Positions 50,845-61,785 of a stretch of DNA of 64,000 nucleotides are shown here, piece by piece. This DNA is from Ochotona curzoniae (taxonomy: Eukaryota; Chordata; Mammalia; Lagomorpha; Ochotonidae). The stretch's first letter is position 1. Every line of letters starts with the position of its first letter. The stretch spans positions 4,045,001 to 4,109,000 of the forward strand of contig NW_024466307.1 in the NCBI RefSeq assembly GCF_017591425.1, read 5' to 3'. The notes under the pieces were generated by a model. That model had not been told where the DNA came from. It made no database searches and saw nothing but the letters and a program-made list of their open reading frames with translations. Position numbers and translations under genes: made by a program.

Positions 50845-51700
50845 GATGAGGATTCTTATTGTCGGTGGGAATGTCTATTGGTTCAGACACAAGGGACAAA
50901 CAGCATTAAAAAAAAAAATGGAGGGCCCGGCACGGTGGCGCAAGTGGTTAAAGGTCCTCGCCTTGCACCCCCGGGATCCCATATGGGCGCCGGTTCTAAT
51001 CCCGGCAGCCCCGCTTCCCTTCCAGCTCCCTGCCTGTGGCCTGGGAAAGCAGTCGAGGACGGCCCAAAGCGTTGGGACCCTGCACCCGCGTGGGAGACCC
51101 GGAAGAGGCTCCTGGCTTCGGACTGGCATAGTATCGGCCCGTTGTGCTCACTTGGGGAGTGAATCATCGGACGGAAGATCTTCCTCTCTGTCTCTCCTCT
51201 CTGTATATCCGCTTTTCCAATGAAAAAATAATAAAAATAAATCTTAAAAAAAAAAAAAATGGAAAGTACCATACGACTTAGCAGTTCCTCTCCTGCTTAT
51301 GACTGGAAGAAGGAACTAGTATCTCACTGGGTTGTGGGCACAGCTTTATTTATTGCAGCATTATTCACAACTGCCAAAATGGGCGGAGGGGGGGCAACTG
51401 TTACATCTGTCGGCAGACAAATGGATAAACTTGTTGAAGATTACTCGGGCATTCAAAGGAAGATCCTACCACTTGCACCAACATACATGCACCTGAAAAC
51501 ATTAAGCCACGGGGAAGGCAAAATATTGCATGGTTTAACTTCCATGGGCAACCTAAAAAAAAAATCAAACTCAGTAACACAGAGAATAAACCAGGATTTT
51601 CTAGGAATGTTATGTAGGGTAAATAAGTCTATGGGTCTAATTACTGCGTGAGGACTGGAGTACATAAACACTGTATGGTGGAATGGAAATTTGTGAACAG
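50845..51700 (+). mobile_element. Old L1M-type 3' region, interrupted by a young SINE
   Basis: L1 words: TTATTGTCGGTGGGAATG at about 50858, AAGTACCATACGACTTAGCA after the SINE, TTATTTATTGCAGCATTATT at about 51347, GACAAATGGATAAACTTG at about 51415 and AACATTAAGCCACGGGGAAG. The order matches the end of ORF2 of old L1 elements. Confidence 0.7.
50923..51248 (+). repeat. Young full-length C-type SINE (pika-type)
   Basis: Same subfamily and orientation as the copy at 48482, differing by roughly ten scattered substitutions, several at CpGs. Box B is at 50992-51002. It is flanked by an A-run plus TGGA target duplication (50908-50922 and 51249-51263) inside an L1 relic. Confidence 0.95.
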
Positions 51701-52600
51701 ACTAGATTTATCATATGCACAAATAAGAGTTTCATAGCTATGCTAATTTGCTTCATAATTGCAATAATTTTGCTACACTGTCATATTGTACACATTAAAC
51801 ATATTCAATGAATAAGGAACCATAAAAGGGGACTTTATCTATTATAGATATCTTAAAATTACATTTTTTTCTAATCATAAAAATGTACATGACAATGTAA
51901 TATTAGCTGCTAGTTTTTTAACATAATTCAAGCTCAGCAACTTTTCTTATATTAAAGACAATGACATGCAAGATAATTAAAAGTCTCCCTTTAGTCAAGA
52001 GAGAAAAAACAAAAGCTCAAATTTTGTATTTGAGGTGATTTAAATGATTAAGTTGTGGTTTTAATTAACTTTAATCAATGATTTTTCCTATGGTAACAAG
52101 GTTTGAACTATGATATCTTCTGATTGGTTCCAGCCTAATTGATATGATTTTTCATTTCTGCCTTTGTTTCAAATTCTATTGTGATTTTGTAAATTTGATG
52201 AATGATTTAGAGATGTAAAAAGATAGCTGATGAAATCAAACAAATTAAGAACAAGAAAAATCATGTGAAAATATATCTCATTTTACATGTATCTTGTAGT
52301 TAATAAATTATTTACATATACATTGTAAACCAATTTTCTAATATAGATATAAATATTTGTAACATATAAAAATCTTGGTATAATCAGTTTATGAAACCTT
52401 TAGGATCAGGACATTTAAATATAGATAATTATTTATAGCAAGTAAATATTGGATTCCTCTTCTCTCTTGCCTGAAGACACAGCTTTAATTATTTTAAGTG
52501 TCATTATTTTTTAAATATCAGAAAAGGGATTGGTTTGAAATTATGTAAAGCTGGCTATTATTATTGCATTAACTAACTTACTAATTTTTTGTGATTGGAA
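51701..52600. promoter_or_regulatory. AT-rich repeat-free block, candidate conserved element(s)
   Basis: No repeat signature in about 900 bp. Rich in ATGCTAATTTGC (about 51740), TTAATTAACTTTAATCAATG (about 52060), CTTTGTTTCAA and GATTGGTTCCAGCCTAATTG, i.e. homeodomain, POU, SOX and CCAAT-like words. It has the look of a conserved intronic enhancer; no direct evidence. Confidence 0.35.
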
Positions 52601-54048
52601 CAGGCAGCCACTGACTTAACTGTCAGGATTTTATTTGCTGAAATTTAAACTTGATAAATTTGATCAACTTCAAAATCTGGGTCATTCATTTATTCGAGCA
52701 CAGGTTGTCTGGAAGCCAGAAACACTTCTGTATGTCACAGCTATAGACACACAGACAACCTTTTTTAAATATTCAATCTTTGTTTTTGAACTCATACATA
52801 TGCATATAAAGTTATATTGTTGTGATGAGCAAAGTAGCCCAGCTCCGTGATGGTTTAGCAAAAACTGTAGTAGTAGGCTATGAACAAATTCTGAAGGAAA
52901 CCCCAAAAAAGAGTTTCTAAAAAGGAGTTGAGTGAAACTAATAAAACTGGATTAAATACATCACCTCCAATGTGGACTCATTTGCAAGAACAGAATTTGT
53001 TATGGTTGCTTTCAAAATATGAATCTCATTATATCGTAATTAGATCTTACACATAACCTAGCCTGAAGGAATTTCTACTATGGTTTGTGGATATGCTGTG
53101 ACACTCAATGAAATAAGAGACCTAAACAAGGAAACCATGACTCAACTAATAAAAGTTGTTTTGAAAACGTTTTTGGCGGGTATAAGAGCAAGTGGTAAGG
53201 GAAATCAGCCTCATGACTGGGATGATGCAGTGTACGATTCTTTAGCGGAACAGGTCCTGGCAGAACACAGAGAGTGAAGACCGAGGGGACAGATCCTCAG
53301 GGAGAGCAGCGTGGCTGCAGCGTGCTGCACATCCACTCCGAAACAACCTCAAAGTCACCGGGGAGGCAGTGACTACCGCAAGGTTAATTTAGACGTTCAC
53401 ATTCAAGGATCAGCCATAGCTAGCACATACAAAAATAAAACACACTTTGTAATGTTTTAAAGAGCAAATATCCAAATGGAGTTATACGGGAACAGGGGAG
53501 CAGGGTAGTTTCTAAAATTTCAGATGACAATGCTACAATAATTCATAAAGTCAGGCAAATGAAATGTATTTTGTTGCAGATGGAAACACCTTTATCATCT
53601 GTAGGATTCAACACAACATATGATGTCATCAATTTGCCATGCTGTACTATCTCTTTCTGGCTTTTGTAAACCTCAAGTTATAAAAGTTTAATTTTTTATT
53701 AAAAGTTATAAAAATGAGGATGCATCTTAATTTTTAAACGAGATGTCGTCTAATTATGTGTACTTGAAAACAACCTGGCCTCACTACATAGTGCCATTAC
53801 AATGAAGCCATTTAACAAACAGAATCGTCGGGCACTGGTGCCACTGAAGAACTTTGTGCTTAGACAAGTCATGTACACGTCTGTTTTAAAAGTAACCACT
53901 TTCAAGTTCAAATTTCACAACTGGTAATCACGAACTTGTGACCACCCCTGCTTGCTTCCTGACTTCCTGTCTGAGTTTTCTGAGTGTTCTCATTTTCCGA
54001 CTTCTTTAGATCTTCCATATTGAATGATGCTTTCTTCTGCAGTGCCCT
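52601..54048. other. Intronic sequence, nothing identified
   Basis: Mixed to AT-rich. A 65-codon plus-strand open frame at 53080-53277 has no match I recognise. No splice-supported exon is seen. Confidence 0.45.
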
Positions 54049-54480
54049 ATGCTCTGGTTTGAATGTGGCTTGAATGTGTGCTCCAGTGGTTTGTGAGTCA
54101 AAGCCTGGCCCCCCAGGTGGGTGATGTGGAGCCGTGGGAGACCTGCAGGAGGCGGGACTTGGCAGGAGGGCTGTGGGTCACAGTGACCAGTTACAGGATT
54201 CAGGTGTTCTTGTGAGACCATGGTGAGCACTCAGTAAGGGTGCCTGGAGGATAAAGGCAGTCCCCTTTTGCTCTTCTCTAACTTCCTGTCTCACCATGTG
54301 ATCTGCATGTGCGACAATCAAGTTTCTACCTGCTGAGAGGCGAAGCAGCCAGGATCCCTTATTGGAGCTATTGCCATGCTGGTTGGACTTTCAGCTCTGG
54401 AACATATGGCTCAATCAACCTCTTTTCTTTATAAAGGACTCAACAGCAGATATTCTTACAGCAAGGGAAAATGGACAAAC
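54049..54480 (+). mobile_element. Probable ERVL-MaLR solo LTR (MST/MLT1-like)
   Basis: It begins TATGCTCTGGTTTGAATGTG. It contains CTCACCATGTGATCTGC, a CTATTGCCATGC region and CAATCAACCTCTTTTCTTTA, and ends AGATATTCTTACAGCA followed by AAATGGAC. This is the order seen in MaLR LTRs. It is a decayed solo LTR with no internal or coding sequence. It lies 250 bp downstream of the EDIL3 microexon (transcript sense). Confidence 0.6.
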
Positions 54481-54725
54481 ACAATTTAACTTTAGTTATT
54501 TTCTCTTTTTCTTCAAAACGCCTAACCAACATCATTTAGCTGTAAGTCCAGCACAGTAAGCCCAAGCAACAACAGCAACAAAACAAAATGAAATAAAACA
54601 ACTCAAACAACAACAACACAAACCGAGACTGTGCCACACTTGTGGTTTAAACTGAAAATGCTGAGTCTCCATTATTAAAGGCATTACACTGAATAGGGAT
54701 AATTTTCACAATATGGGAACCTTAC

Positions 54726-54749
54726 CTGCTGTGGTCGGATCTTCTTCAT
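54726..54749 (-). CDS. EDIL3: EDIL3 microexon: acidic linker between EGF1 and EGF2
   Basis: This 24-nt exon encodes D-E-E-D-P-T-T-A plus the first base of a Gly codon that the EGF2 exon completes (G|GC). It is flanked by a pyrimidine-rich acceptor tract ending TTGCATCAG and by the donor CAG|GTAAGG. The peptide corresponds to the acidic, Thr/Ser-bearing linker (D-E-E-E-P-T-S-A in human, from memory) between EGF1 and EGF2. In human this linker is a small alternatively skipped exon that, as I recall, separates 480- and 470-residue isoforms. Borders are phase 1, so skipping is frame-neutral. A 30-nt version would need an acceptor at 54756, but the dinucleotide there is TG. The two residues Ala-Ser that precede D-E-E in human therefore appear to be intronic here unless the upstream exon supplies them. 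It is too small for ORF or homology callers and is identified by splice sites and order. Confidence 0.85.
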
Positions 54750-55345
54750 CTGATGCAATGAAAGAGGAGACAAGGAAAGGGTGGTGAGGCAAGAAGGAGA
54801 GAGAAACAAAGAGAAAGAATGAAGTGAGCGTCAACATATTTCAGAATGCCAAGCAATGCCTGCAAGCCCCTGCCTTGCACTTTATGTACCAGAAATCTGC
54901 CACTATCCAGTAATGACAGGTTGCTACATGTACACATCCAATTCAAATATTCCTGTACTTTAAAATACAGTAATTTACTACAACAGTATATCCATTCCTG
55001 AGTTTGACTGTTCTCACCATTTAAAGACAGAGTTCAACTTAGTTCATTCGTGCGGATTACTATAAATGGTTTGGTCTAAAATGTATCGATTATACGTAAT
55101 TCATCACTTTTCTATCAGCAGACATGTACTGCTGGTCAGTCACTTGTTCCATGCGACACTCACTGCAAGATGTGGGTTTATCATGTGTCAGCACAACTCT
55201 GAATCATTCGGGACTTTTGTTCAACTACAATGCTGGAGTCCTCTCCTCCCTCTCCATCTCTCAGCCCTCCCCTTCCTCTTCTCTTGCTTCCTCCTTATAC
55301 CCCCATCTCCCTCTACCACCCATCCTTTCCCTCCCGCTTCTCCAG

Positions 55346-55580
55346 CGCACGCGTGCACACACACACACACACACACATGCACACACACACACACACGCAC
55401 ACACACACACACACGCGCGCACACACACACACGCGCACACACACGCACACACACACACGCGCACACACACATGCACACACACACGCGCACACACACATGC
55501 ACACACACATGCACGCACACACACACACACGCACACACACACACACGCGCGCGCGCACACACATGCGCACACACACACAC
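55346..55580. repeat. Long compound (CA)n/(CG) microsatellite
   Basis: 235 bp of alternating purine-pyrimidine sequence: (CA)n interrupted by CGCG and ATGC steps, including GCGCGCGC near 55547-55556. Six-frame open frames of 87-199 codons across it are artefacts of the repeat (poly His-Thr and Cys-Val). Confidence 0.98.
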
Positions 55581-55710
55581 CCTGTGTTGACGACACTGGT
55601 AGGGAACAGAATCTAGATGTACATGGTGATCCCTGTTCAAACTTAAATACAATCTTCTTCAGCTTGAACAGCCATGAAAAAAGGGGAAGCCATGACATGA
55701 AATCACAGTG

Positions 55711-56165
55711 GTTTTTTTTTTAATTAATTAATTTATCTTACTATTTCAAAATACAAGTCCATAAGCTCTGGGATTTCCCTTCCTCTCTCCCCATATCCCC
55801 TCCCCTCCCCTCCCCACCGGTTTCCTCCATAACTTTTCAATAGTACAGTCTTTCATGATCAGATCTAAGTCCAGCATTCTGCTTTTCTGCTTTTTAAGTG
55901 TATCCTGACATTGTAGGCATGGAAAATGGCACAGAGTCCAGCACCCTATTTTCAAGAAACATTTAACAGTTTCATTGGGAGTTCATCTGTGATTCGTAGG
56001 TAGAGATGCATTCTCCATTGTATCTTCACATCTGGATATGATAGTCTCTACTACACAATTACTATATATCCCCTTAAATGAAAACCCACAGAAAATTAAA
56101 GCAGAAAAACAAAAATCTACAACAACATGAAATTAAATAACATGCTACTGAAAGGCCAATGTACA
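55711..56165 (-). mobile_element. Lagomorph L1 3' end (3' UTR and poly-A), minus strand
   Basis: It opens on the plus strand with a 10-base T run and AATTAATTAATT (reversed poly-A tail). A C-rich tract TCCCCTCCCCTCCCCTCCCC at about 55798 follows, the reverse of the G-rich tract typical of L1 3' UTRs, and CATAAGCTCTGGGATTTCCC. The rest is collinear with 48100-48375. Confidence 0.7.
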
Positions 56166-56172
56166 AAAAAAA

Positions 56173-56209
56173 TTTTAGTGTAACATTTTAAATTTATGTT
56201 ACACTAAAA
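56173..56209. repeat. Perfect 14-bp inverted repeat
   Basis: TTTTAGTGTAACAT (56173-56186) and its exact complement ATGTTACACTAAAA (56196-56209) flank the 9-nt spacer TTTAAATTT. It lies at the 5' edge of the minus-strand L1 3' end. Confidence 0.9.
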
Positions 56210-56215
56210 AAGGGA

Positions 56216-59200
56216 GAGAATAAGGACAGGAGGAAAGGAGCATCATGTTCTTAAAAACTAATTAAAAATAAAACAAAATAAGAGAATTAGAAAGAGTTCA
56301 GATATAATGAGGGTTTGGACTGACAGCTCAGGCACACAGAGGCCAACTCCAAACCTCACAGCACTGTATTTTTTTATTAAAATAAATACACTATGTTAAT
56401 CAAAGTTTTAAGAAGAAAGTTGCATAAATACATCAGCATAAGTTAAATTTCCATCCATAAGCTCACAGAAAACTTGCATTACTCCAACAATATTCTGAGG
56501 CCTCCATGTATGCTATGTCACTTAATATTACTAAAAAAAATATGCAATCCTAAAATATCAAAGTGTGATTCCTTGTTTAATGCACACAAGCATAATAAAG
56601 CTTCCACTTCTTCCTTTTTTTTTTCCTCCAAGAGTCAGCAACTATTGCCAAGAAGCAAGGCCCCAAGGCATGCACTCACTGTGAGCCATGCTGCACTGCT
56701 GGTTCCAGAACCGAAAAAGGGCCTGTCTGGGAAGCACATTTTCACGCAGAGTCCACCTTTCTACCTGACACAGACACGTCCTCGGAGGAGTTGCTCCTGC
56801 TTGTGCACAGCACTAGGGCTGCTGAATCATGGGGCACAAGCCAGTCAGATTTTTACTGATTCATAAAGTTTTAAGGTAAACAATTTACTAGGCTGAGTTA
56901 CTCAGAAAGGAATCTCATTCCCAACTGATTCCTCTGTCCAGGTCTCAGGGCGACGCCTGAGACTAGCCCCCATCCTTTCCTCCTCAAGGCGTAACCTCAC
57001 ATTACTACACAAGCCTACGTGGTGTCCCGACAGCATCGCTTCCTTCATACACTGCTTGGCTTTCCTCCTTGGCAGATGGAGAGATGAAGAGAGCAAACAC
57101 GGTTGGCATGTGTGGCATGGAGAACATAAATATTGAAGAGCTGTTTGCTGCTTTACCGTGTCCCAAAGACATCATAACATGTTCACGGAGGAAAGTTGCT
57201 GGTCTCTTCCAAGGATTCCCTTTGACCAAACTATCGCAGGAGCTTGTGGAACTGCTGACACTGCGGGTCACACATGATGCCACTCTGGAGAGCCAAATGA
57301 GAAAGGGCAGTCCCACCCACTTCCATGTGGGCGCTGGACGAGCGTGAACTCGGTCATTACCCAAAGCAAATGACAAGATGGAACGGCACTCAACTGACAG
57401 GCGAAGGCACAGAGGTTCAGACTGGTCACAGGTGAATCCAAACTTGAACTGACATCAGAGTCCCTCTGAAAACCAAACAGGCCACTATTTCTTGCTGCCT
57501 CACAGAGTGCCAATTCTCACCGCTTGCTAAAACTAAGATAACAGATTTACAAGCACCAGGTCACAGACGAGAACTGCCACAAGCTCTGATGATGTTCATG
57601 AAGGAAAAAAAAAAAAAGAAGGTAAAATGGATGTAGGGGAAGAGAGGCAGAGACCCTGTCAAATCTTTGCCATGTATGGACACCAATAGAATCCACAGCT
57701 ACAGACCTGCACAGGGTTCTCTGCCCACGCGGCCTCTGTGTGATGCCAGTCTGCAATATGAACATGGCACTAGCGGTATCCATTCTATTACACCACACAC
57801 GGAGACACATACAGGCAGGGCTTAATGTTGGCGGCAATTCACCCACATCTCCCTTGCACAGTTGGCCTGGTAGGCTAAGCGTATTACGGAACAAAGCCTC
57901 AGGAACTGTCAACAGGTGGCAACTGGAGCCCAAGGCAGTAAACCTGCTAGTGGGCACTTGCGGCCTATTTGGTGTCATTTCAGTGCAACAAGTACTACAG
58001 CAGGGACTGTCGCCCAGCCAAAAGAGCCTTCCTCTTCCCGCCTGCTCATTGGAAGTAACAAAATCAGTAATTAGAAAAACAGTATGATTGTGTGCCTCTG
58101 GCAGGATCCTCTCATTCTGGAAATTAAAACAAGTGTGCAGGGCAGGGGCAGTGGTAGAGGGGGATACGTGACTTGGCATGTTCACTTCTCACTTTAGATT
58201 GCTGAGTCAAGTCTAGGCTCCTTCCTTGTGGAAGACGACAGTTGACAGGAGACAATTCATAAAATATGTCATGCACTCATGCAGCTTGGATGTAATTATG
58301 CTCATGTCTTTGTTTTTTTTCTCCATCTGCCCCATTAGGTAGGGACTCGTGAGAGAGAAGAGGGGAGGGATGCCCCTTTGTTTTGCTCACCATTGGATCT
58401 GCAGTCCTTAGAACCAGTACAAGGACTCAATGAATATTTGTGGGAAGAAAGCCAATCTCTAACTTTGCCTTTCAAATAAACAAACATTAAAGAAAAAAAA
58501 GAAACAAACAATAAAAGAGTAAGGAGGCTGGAAACAAGAGTTGAAAAAATCATGGTTGATCAACTACAACCCTATAAAAAGTTAAATCTTCGCTTTCGGA
58601 ATAACTCAAAAGGCATCAAACTATAGCTTATTGAATTAGAATCACGAAGCATGTTCAGGGTTGAATACTGAATATTCTGAACCTGCTGGACTATGAATTA
58701 TATACGATTTTTGATGATTTTTAAAGGTAAGTCGTGACACAGACAGCAAGTTATCTCACTACGAAGTCTTGGCACGTAGTCTGTGAGAGCATGCGCACAC
58801 TAGCAAGTATCTAATATAGCTACAGTGATCTCACACTCGACATTTTTAAACCACTTCTGAAATCTGTGAAGCCTTTCAGGAGAATCACCATCTCTTTCAA
58901 CGCTCATGTTCCAAAGTGGAGTTCTGACACTTTATGATGGCTTTGAAACTGTGAGCTCCCAGAATACAGACACATGCATTTTAATTAATTAAAATCTCTT
59001 TTGAAACTCAAAAGATAAAGGGGAGGGGGAGGAACAGTGTGAGCAGGCTCCCTTGAAGAGACTTAAGAAATTTCTGTTGAATCTTTCTCTTTGGTCAAGA
59101 GGAAAATGTTTTTTTTCCATGCAGTTTTTCGTTCTTCCAAGGACACTATGAGCCATCACCTGCCTACGAAGCTTGACTATTGAATGTGCCTGTGACTTCA

Positions 59201-61167
59201 ACGGGGAGGTCAAGACTACTGCAGAAGAGGCTTCCTATTTTTTTTTCCTGGTCACTGAAGTGGTAGTTACAATTAAATGCTTCCTTTTCAGAATCATTAG
59301 CACCTGCTTGAAAAGAGAAAACCATCAGTGCACCTACAGAGAGGTGTTAATCAAATGACCTTGAAAATGTTTTCTCCCTGTCTGCAAAAACTCCTCTCCT
59401 TGCTTACATCTTTGAGTGCAGCATCTTTGAAGAACTCAACTGCTTTGGAAGTGGACACATCCAGCTTTAAGGCAATGGAACTGAATACAGGTGCAGGGCT
59501 ATTCAGGCAGCCTTTTCCTTCTCATTTAGATTGTTTTAAATTATGGATGCACCCTGTTAACTTTCAAGCTTCTAAACAGCCTGTTGAGAACAGAAGAGGC
59601 AAGCAACTTTTAAAACGCAAGAATAACATCCTAGCCAGGCCTAAAGATCACTTAGTCCAAGCAGCTGAACAAAATCTACCTATCGTTCACAACTTTCAGT
59701 GGCAACGAAAATCCTCATCTCCCAAAGGAACACTTTGTGCCTCTCTCTCCCCCAGAGCTGACTCATGAGAACAGTCATGTGGCCCTGTCATTGACATGCT
59801 GGCTATTCACACACTTAGTCATCGGGAAGATCAAAACTGTCACCGTTTTCCCAAATGCATAAGAATGAATGCACATGGACGCAGTACTCCAGATGTGACC
59901 TAGGTAGTATAAGCTAAGATGACGATGTTACCTGAACCGCAGGTACAACTGTACAAGTTAATAAAGAGTCATGGATTAGTCTCATTTTCCTTTCCTCCTT
60001 CAGCTTCGCATGGCACCTTGGACTGATTCTGAAGCACTGGGTACACGCTGTCTGCTTCCTGCCCGAGGGCAACATGGGTCAGGGAAATGAGGGCAAGGCA
60101 TGCAATGTGGAGGCCCCAAGTGGGGTTGGGGAGATGAGACAGCAGGAAGGGCAGCCTGGCGGTGTGAGAGGGCGGTGGCCAGGGGCAAGAACTTCAAAGA
60201 TCTGAGTCCTCGGAGTCTTGATTCCTGTTCAGTTGAGGCACTCTCATTCGCGGTTCTCACGTGTAGACCAGACATCTATCTCAGAAACGTCCCGTGTTTG
60301 TCCTAAGACACCTGTCTCAGCTGTGTATCCAGCTGCACAGGAGGGCTTTGTACTTTCTTGTGGGATTTTCCACATTGACGGACAATTCTAGTCTCCAAAG
60401 GGCCCTCCGGACAGTGCCCTTACAACATTGCAATAATTACATTCTGGTTGGAAATTCTAGTTCGGGAAATCAGCCAGCCAATTCTAGATAAACTACCCAT
60501 TAGGCCGATCCTTAAGGAAAATAATCAAAATAATTAATGAATTGGAAACTAGATTTATCTTGGAGGCAGAGTAATAGAAAAATCAGTGCAATGAAAACAA
60601 ATTTAATCCTCAGAAGAAAAGCTGAGGTAGGATTTTAAAATGACCCTGAATATTGTTGAGAGTTTTGTGTTACCATCTTTCAGTGACTGTGCTTCAACAG
60701 CGTGTTATCAGGAGGGACGCCAGCAGCATGTTCCTGGGGGAAATCTTGGTGGTCACCCCGAAAGCTGTAATCCACGGACAGCAGAAGCAGACAGCCACAA
60801 GCTGTAGATGATGAAAGTGCAATCTACCGTGCTGGGTTACTCCAAAGTCCTGCCTACGATTACCTTACATGTAATATGAGCAACTGATACGGTTACTTCT
60901 TCTAGAATGTTCCCATGTTTCCTAACTTTCTGCTTTTTCATATCCAGGATTTTTTTGTTTTAAATGTGCCCTCTCCAATAAGTTCCACAGCTGAACTGCA
61001 TTTCCATCTCAGCTCAAAAGCTATCTCTACCTTGACATCTGATGGCTAGCACCAGGAGAGATCTTTCCCCCACTCTATACCAAGCATTTTGTTTCCCTAT
61101 TAGGAAAACTATCTTGTGCACAGGGAGTTACTGATAATGTGTCCCTGTTTATAGTTCCTTACAGTGT
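56216..61167. other. Intronic sequence, mostly unassigned
   Basis: This intron is upstream of the microexon. A possible decayed MIR core lies on the minus strand at about 57395-57512. A C-SINE tail (TTGCCTTTCAAATAAACAAA) sits at 58440-58500. A (T) run is at about 59111-59119. No exon with EGF1 features is found, so the preceding EDIL3 exon lies beyond the window. Confidence 0.45.
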
Positions 61168-61449
61168 GCCAAGGGGACTTGTGGTTGTGGCACAGGGTGT
61201 TAAGAGCAGCTCATGACACTGGCATCCCGAGGCCCACATGCTCCCCTTCTGATGCAGCTCCTTGCTAGCGCACCTGTAGAGGCATGGGACCACGGCCCAC
61301 GCAGTTGTGGGCTACTACCCAGTTGTGGAGATTTAGATTGTGTTCCTGACTCCTGCCCTAGACCTGGCCCAGCCCTGATAGCTGTGGCTATTTGGCAGTG
61401 AACGAGCAGATGGCAAATTTCTGTCTCTGTCACTTTGCCTTGTAAACAA
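61168..61449 (+). repeat. Old C-type SINE
   Basis: GGGACTTGTGGTTGTGGCAC head, CACTGGCATCCCGAGGCCCA, TGCAGCTCCTTGCTAG, and the tail TGTCACTTTGCCTTGTAAAC followed by AAA. Diverged. Confidence 0.75.
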
Positions 61450-61785
61450 AGGGCCAGCACTGTGGTACAGTGGATAAAACTGCCACCTGCCATGCTAGCA
61501 CCCCGTTTGATCACATGGTTGTCTTCTGGTTGATCCAGCTCTCTATCCTAATGGCCTGGGAAAAGTAGCGAAACGAGACTCGAGGGCTTGGCCCTCGTGA
61601 GCCATGTGGGAAACTCCTGGCTCACAGCCCCCTCCTAGCCCAGCTCTGATAGCTACAGTCATCTTGGAAGTGAGCAGTAGATGGAATATTTGTGTGGGTA
61701 TGTGTGTTTGTGTGAGATCTCCCTCTCTGTTAACACTGACTTTCAAACGAATAAATACATCTTTTAAAATAAACAAACAAAGAAA
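61450..61785 (+). repeat. C-type SINE in direct tandem with the preceding copy
   Basis: GGGCCAGCACTGTGGTACAG head starts immediately after the A-rich tail of the previous SINE. It is followed by CCATGCTAGCACCCCGTTTG, ATCCTAATGGCCTGGGAAAA, and the tail ACTGACTTTCAAACGAATAA. Insertion into the A-tail of a sister element. Confidence 0.85.

Larger units (their letters stand above)
32329..54725 (-). other. EDIL3: EDIL3 intron between the linker microexon and the EGF2 exon (22,397 bp)
   Basis: This GT-AG intron runs from GTAAGG beside the microexon to TTCCAG before EGF2. It is the most SINE-rich part of the window and holds both young C-SINEs, two L1 clusters, a probable MaLR LTR and an AT-rich repeat-poor block at 51.7-52.6 kb. 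Confidence 0.88.

Noticed and set aside
50564..51223. 219-codon open frame on the plus strand
   Set aside because: More than half is the young C-SINE; similar open frames recur in the copy at 48482-48817. No conserved domain.
53080..53277. 65-codon plus-strand frame with an ordinary-looking amino-acid composition
   Set aside because: Considered as a transposase or retrocopy remnant, but I recognise no family and it is isolated.
55066..55723. Overlapping open frames up to 199 codons on both strands
   Set aside because: They are translations of the CA/CG microsatellite (His-Thr and Cys-Val repeats), not genes.
57547..58185. 212-codon open frame on the minus strand
   Set aside because: No start context, no domain, no splice support, and a composition typical of random intron.
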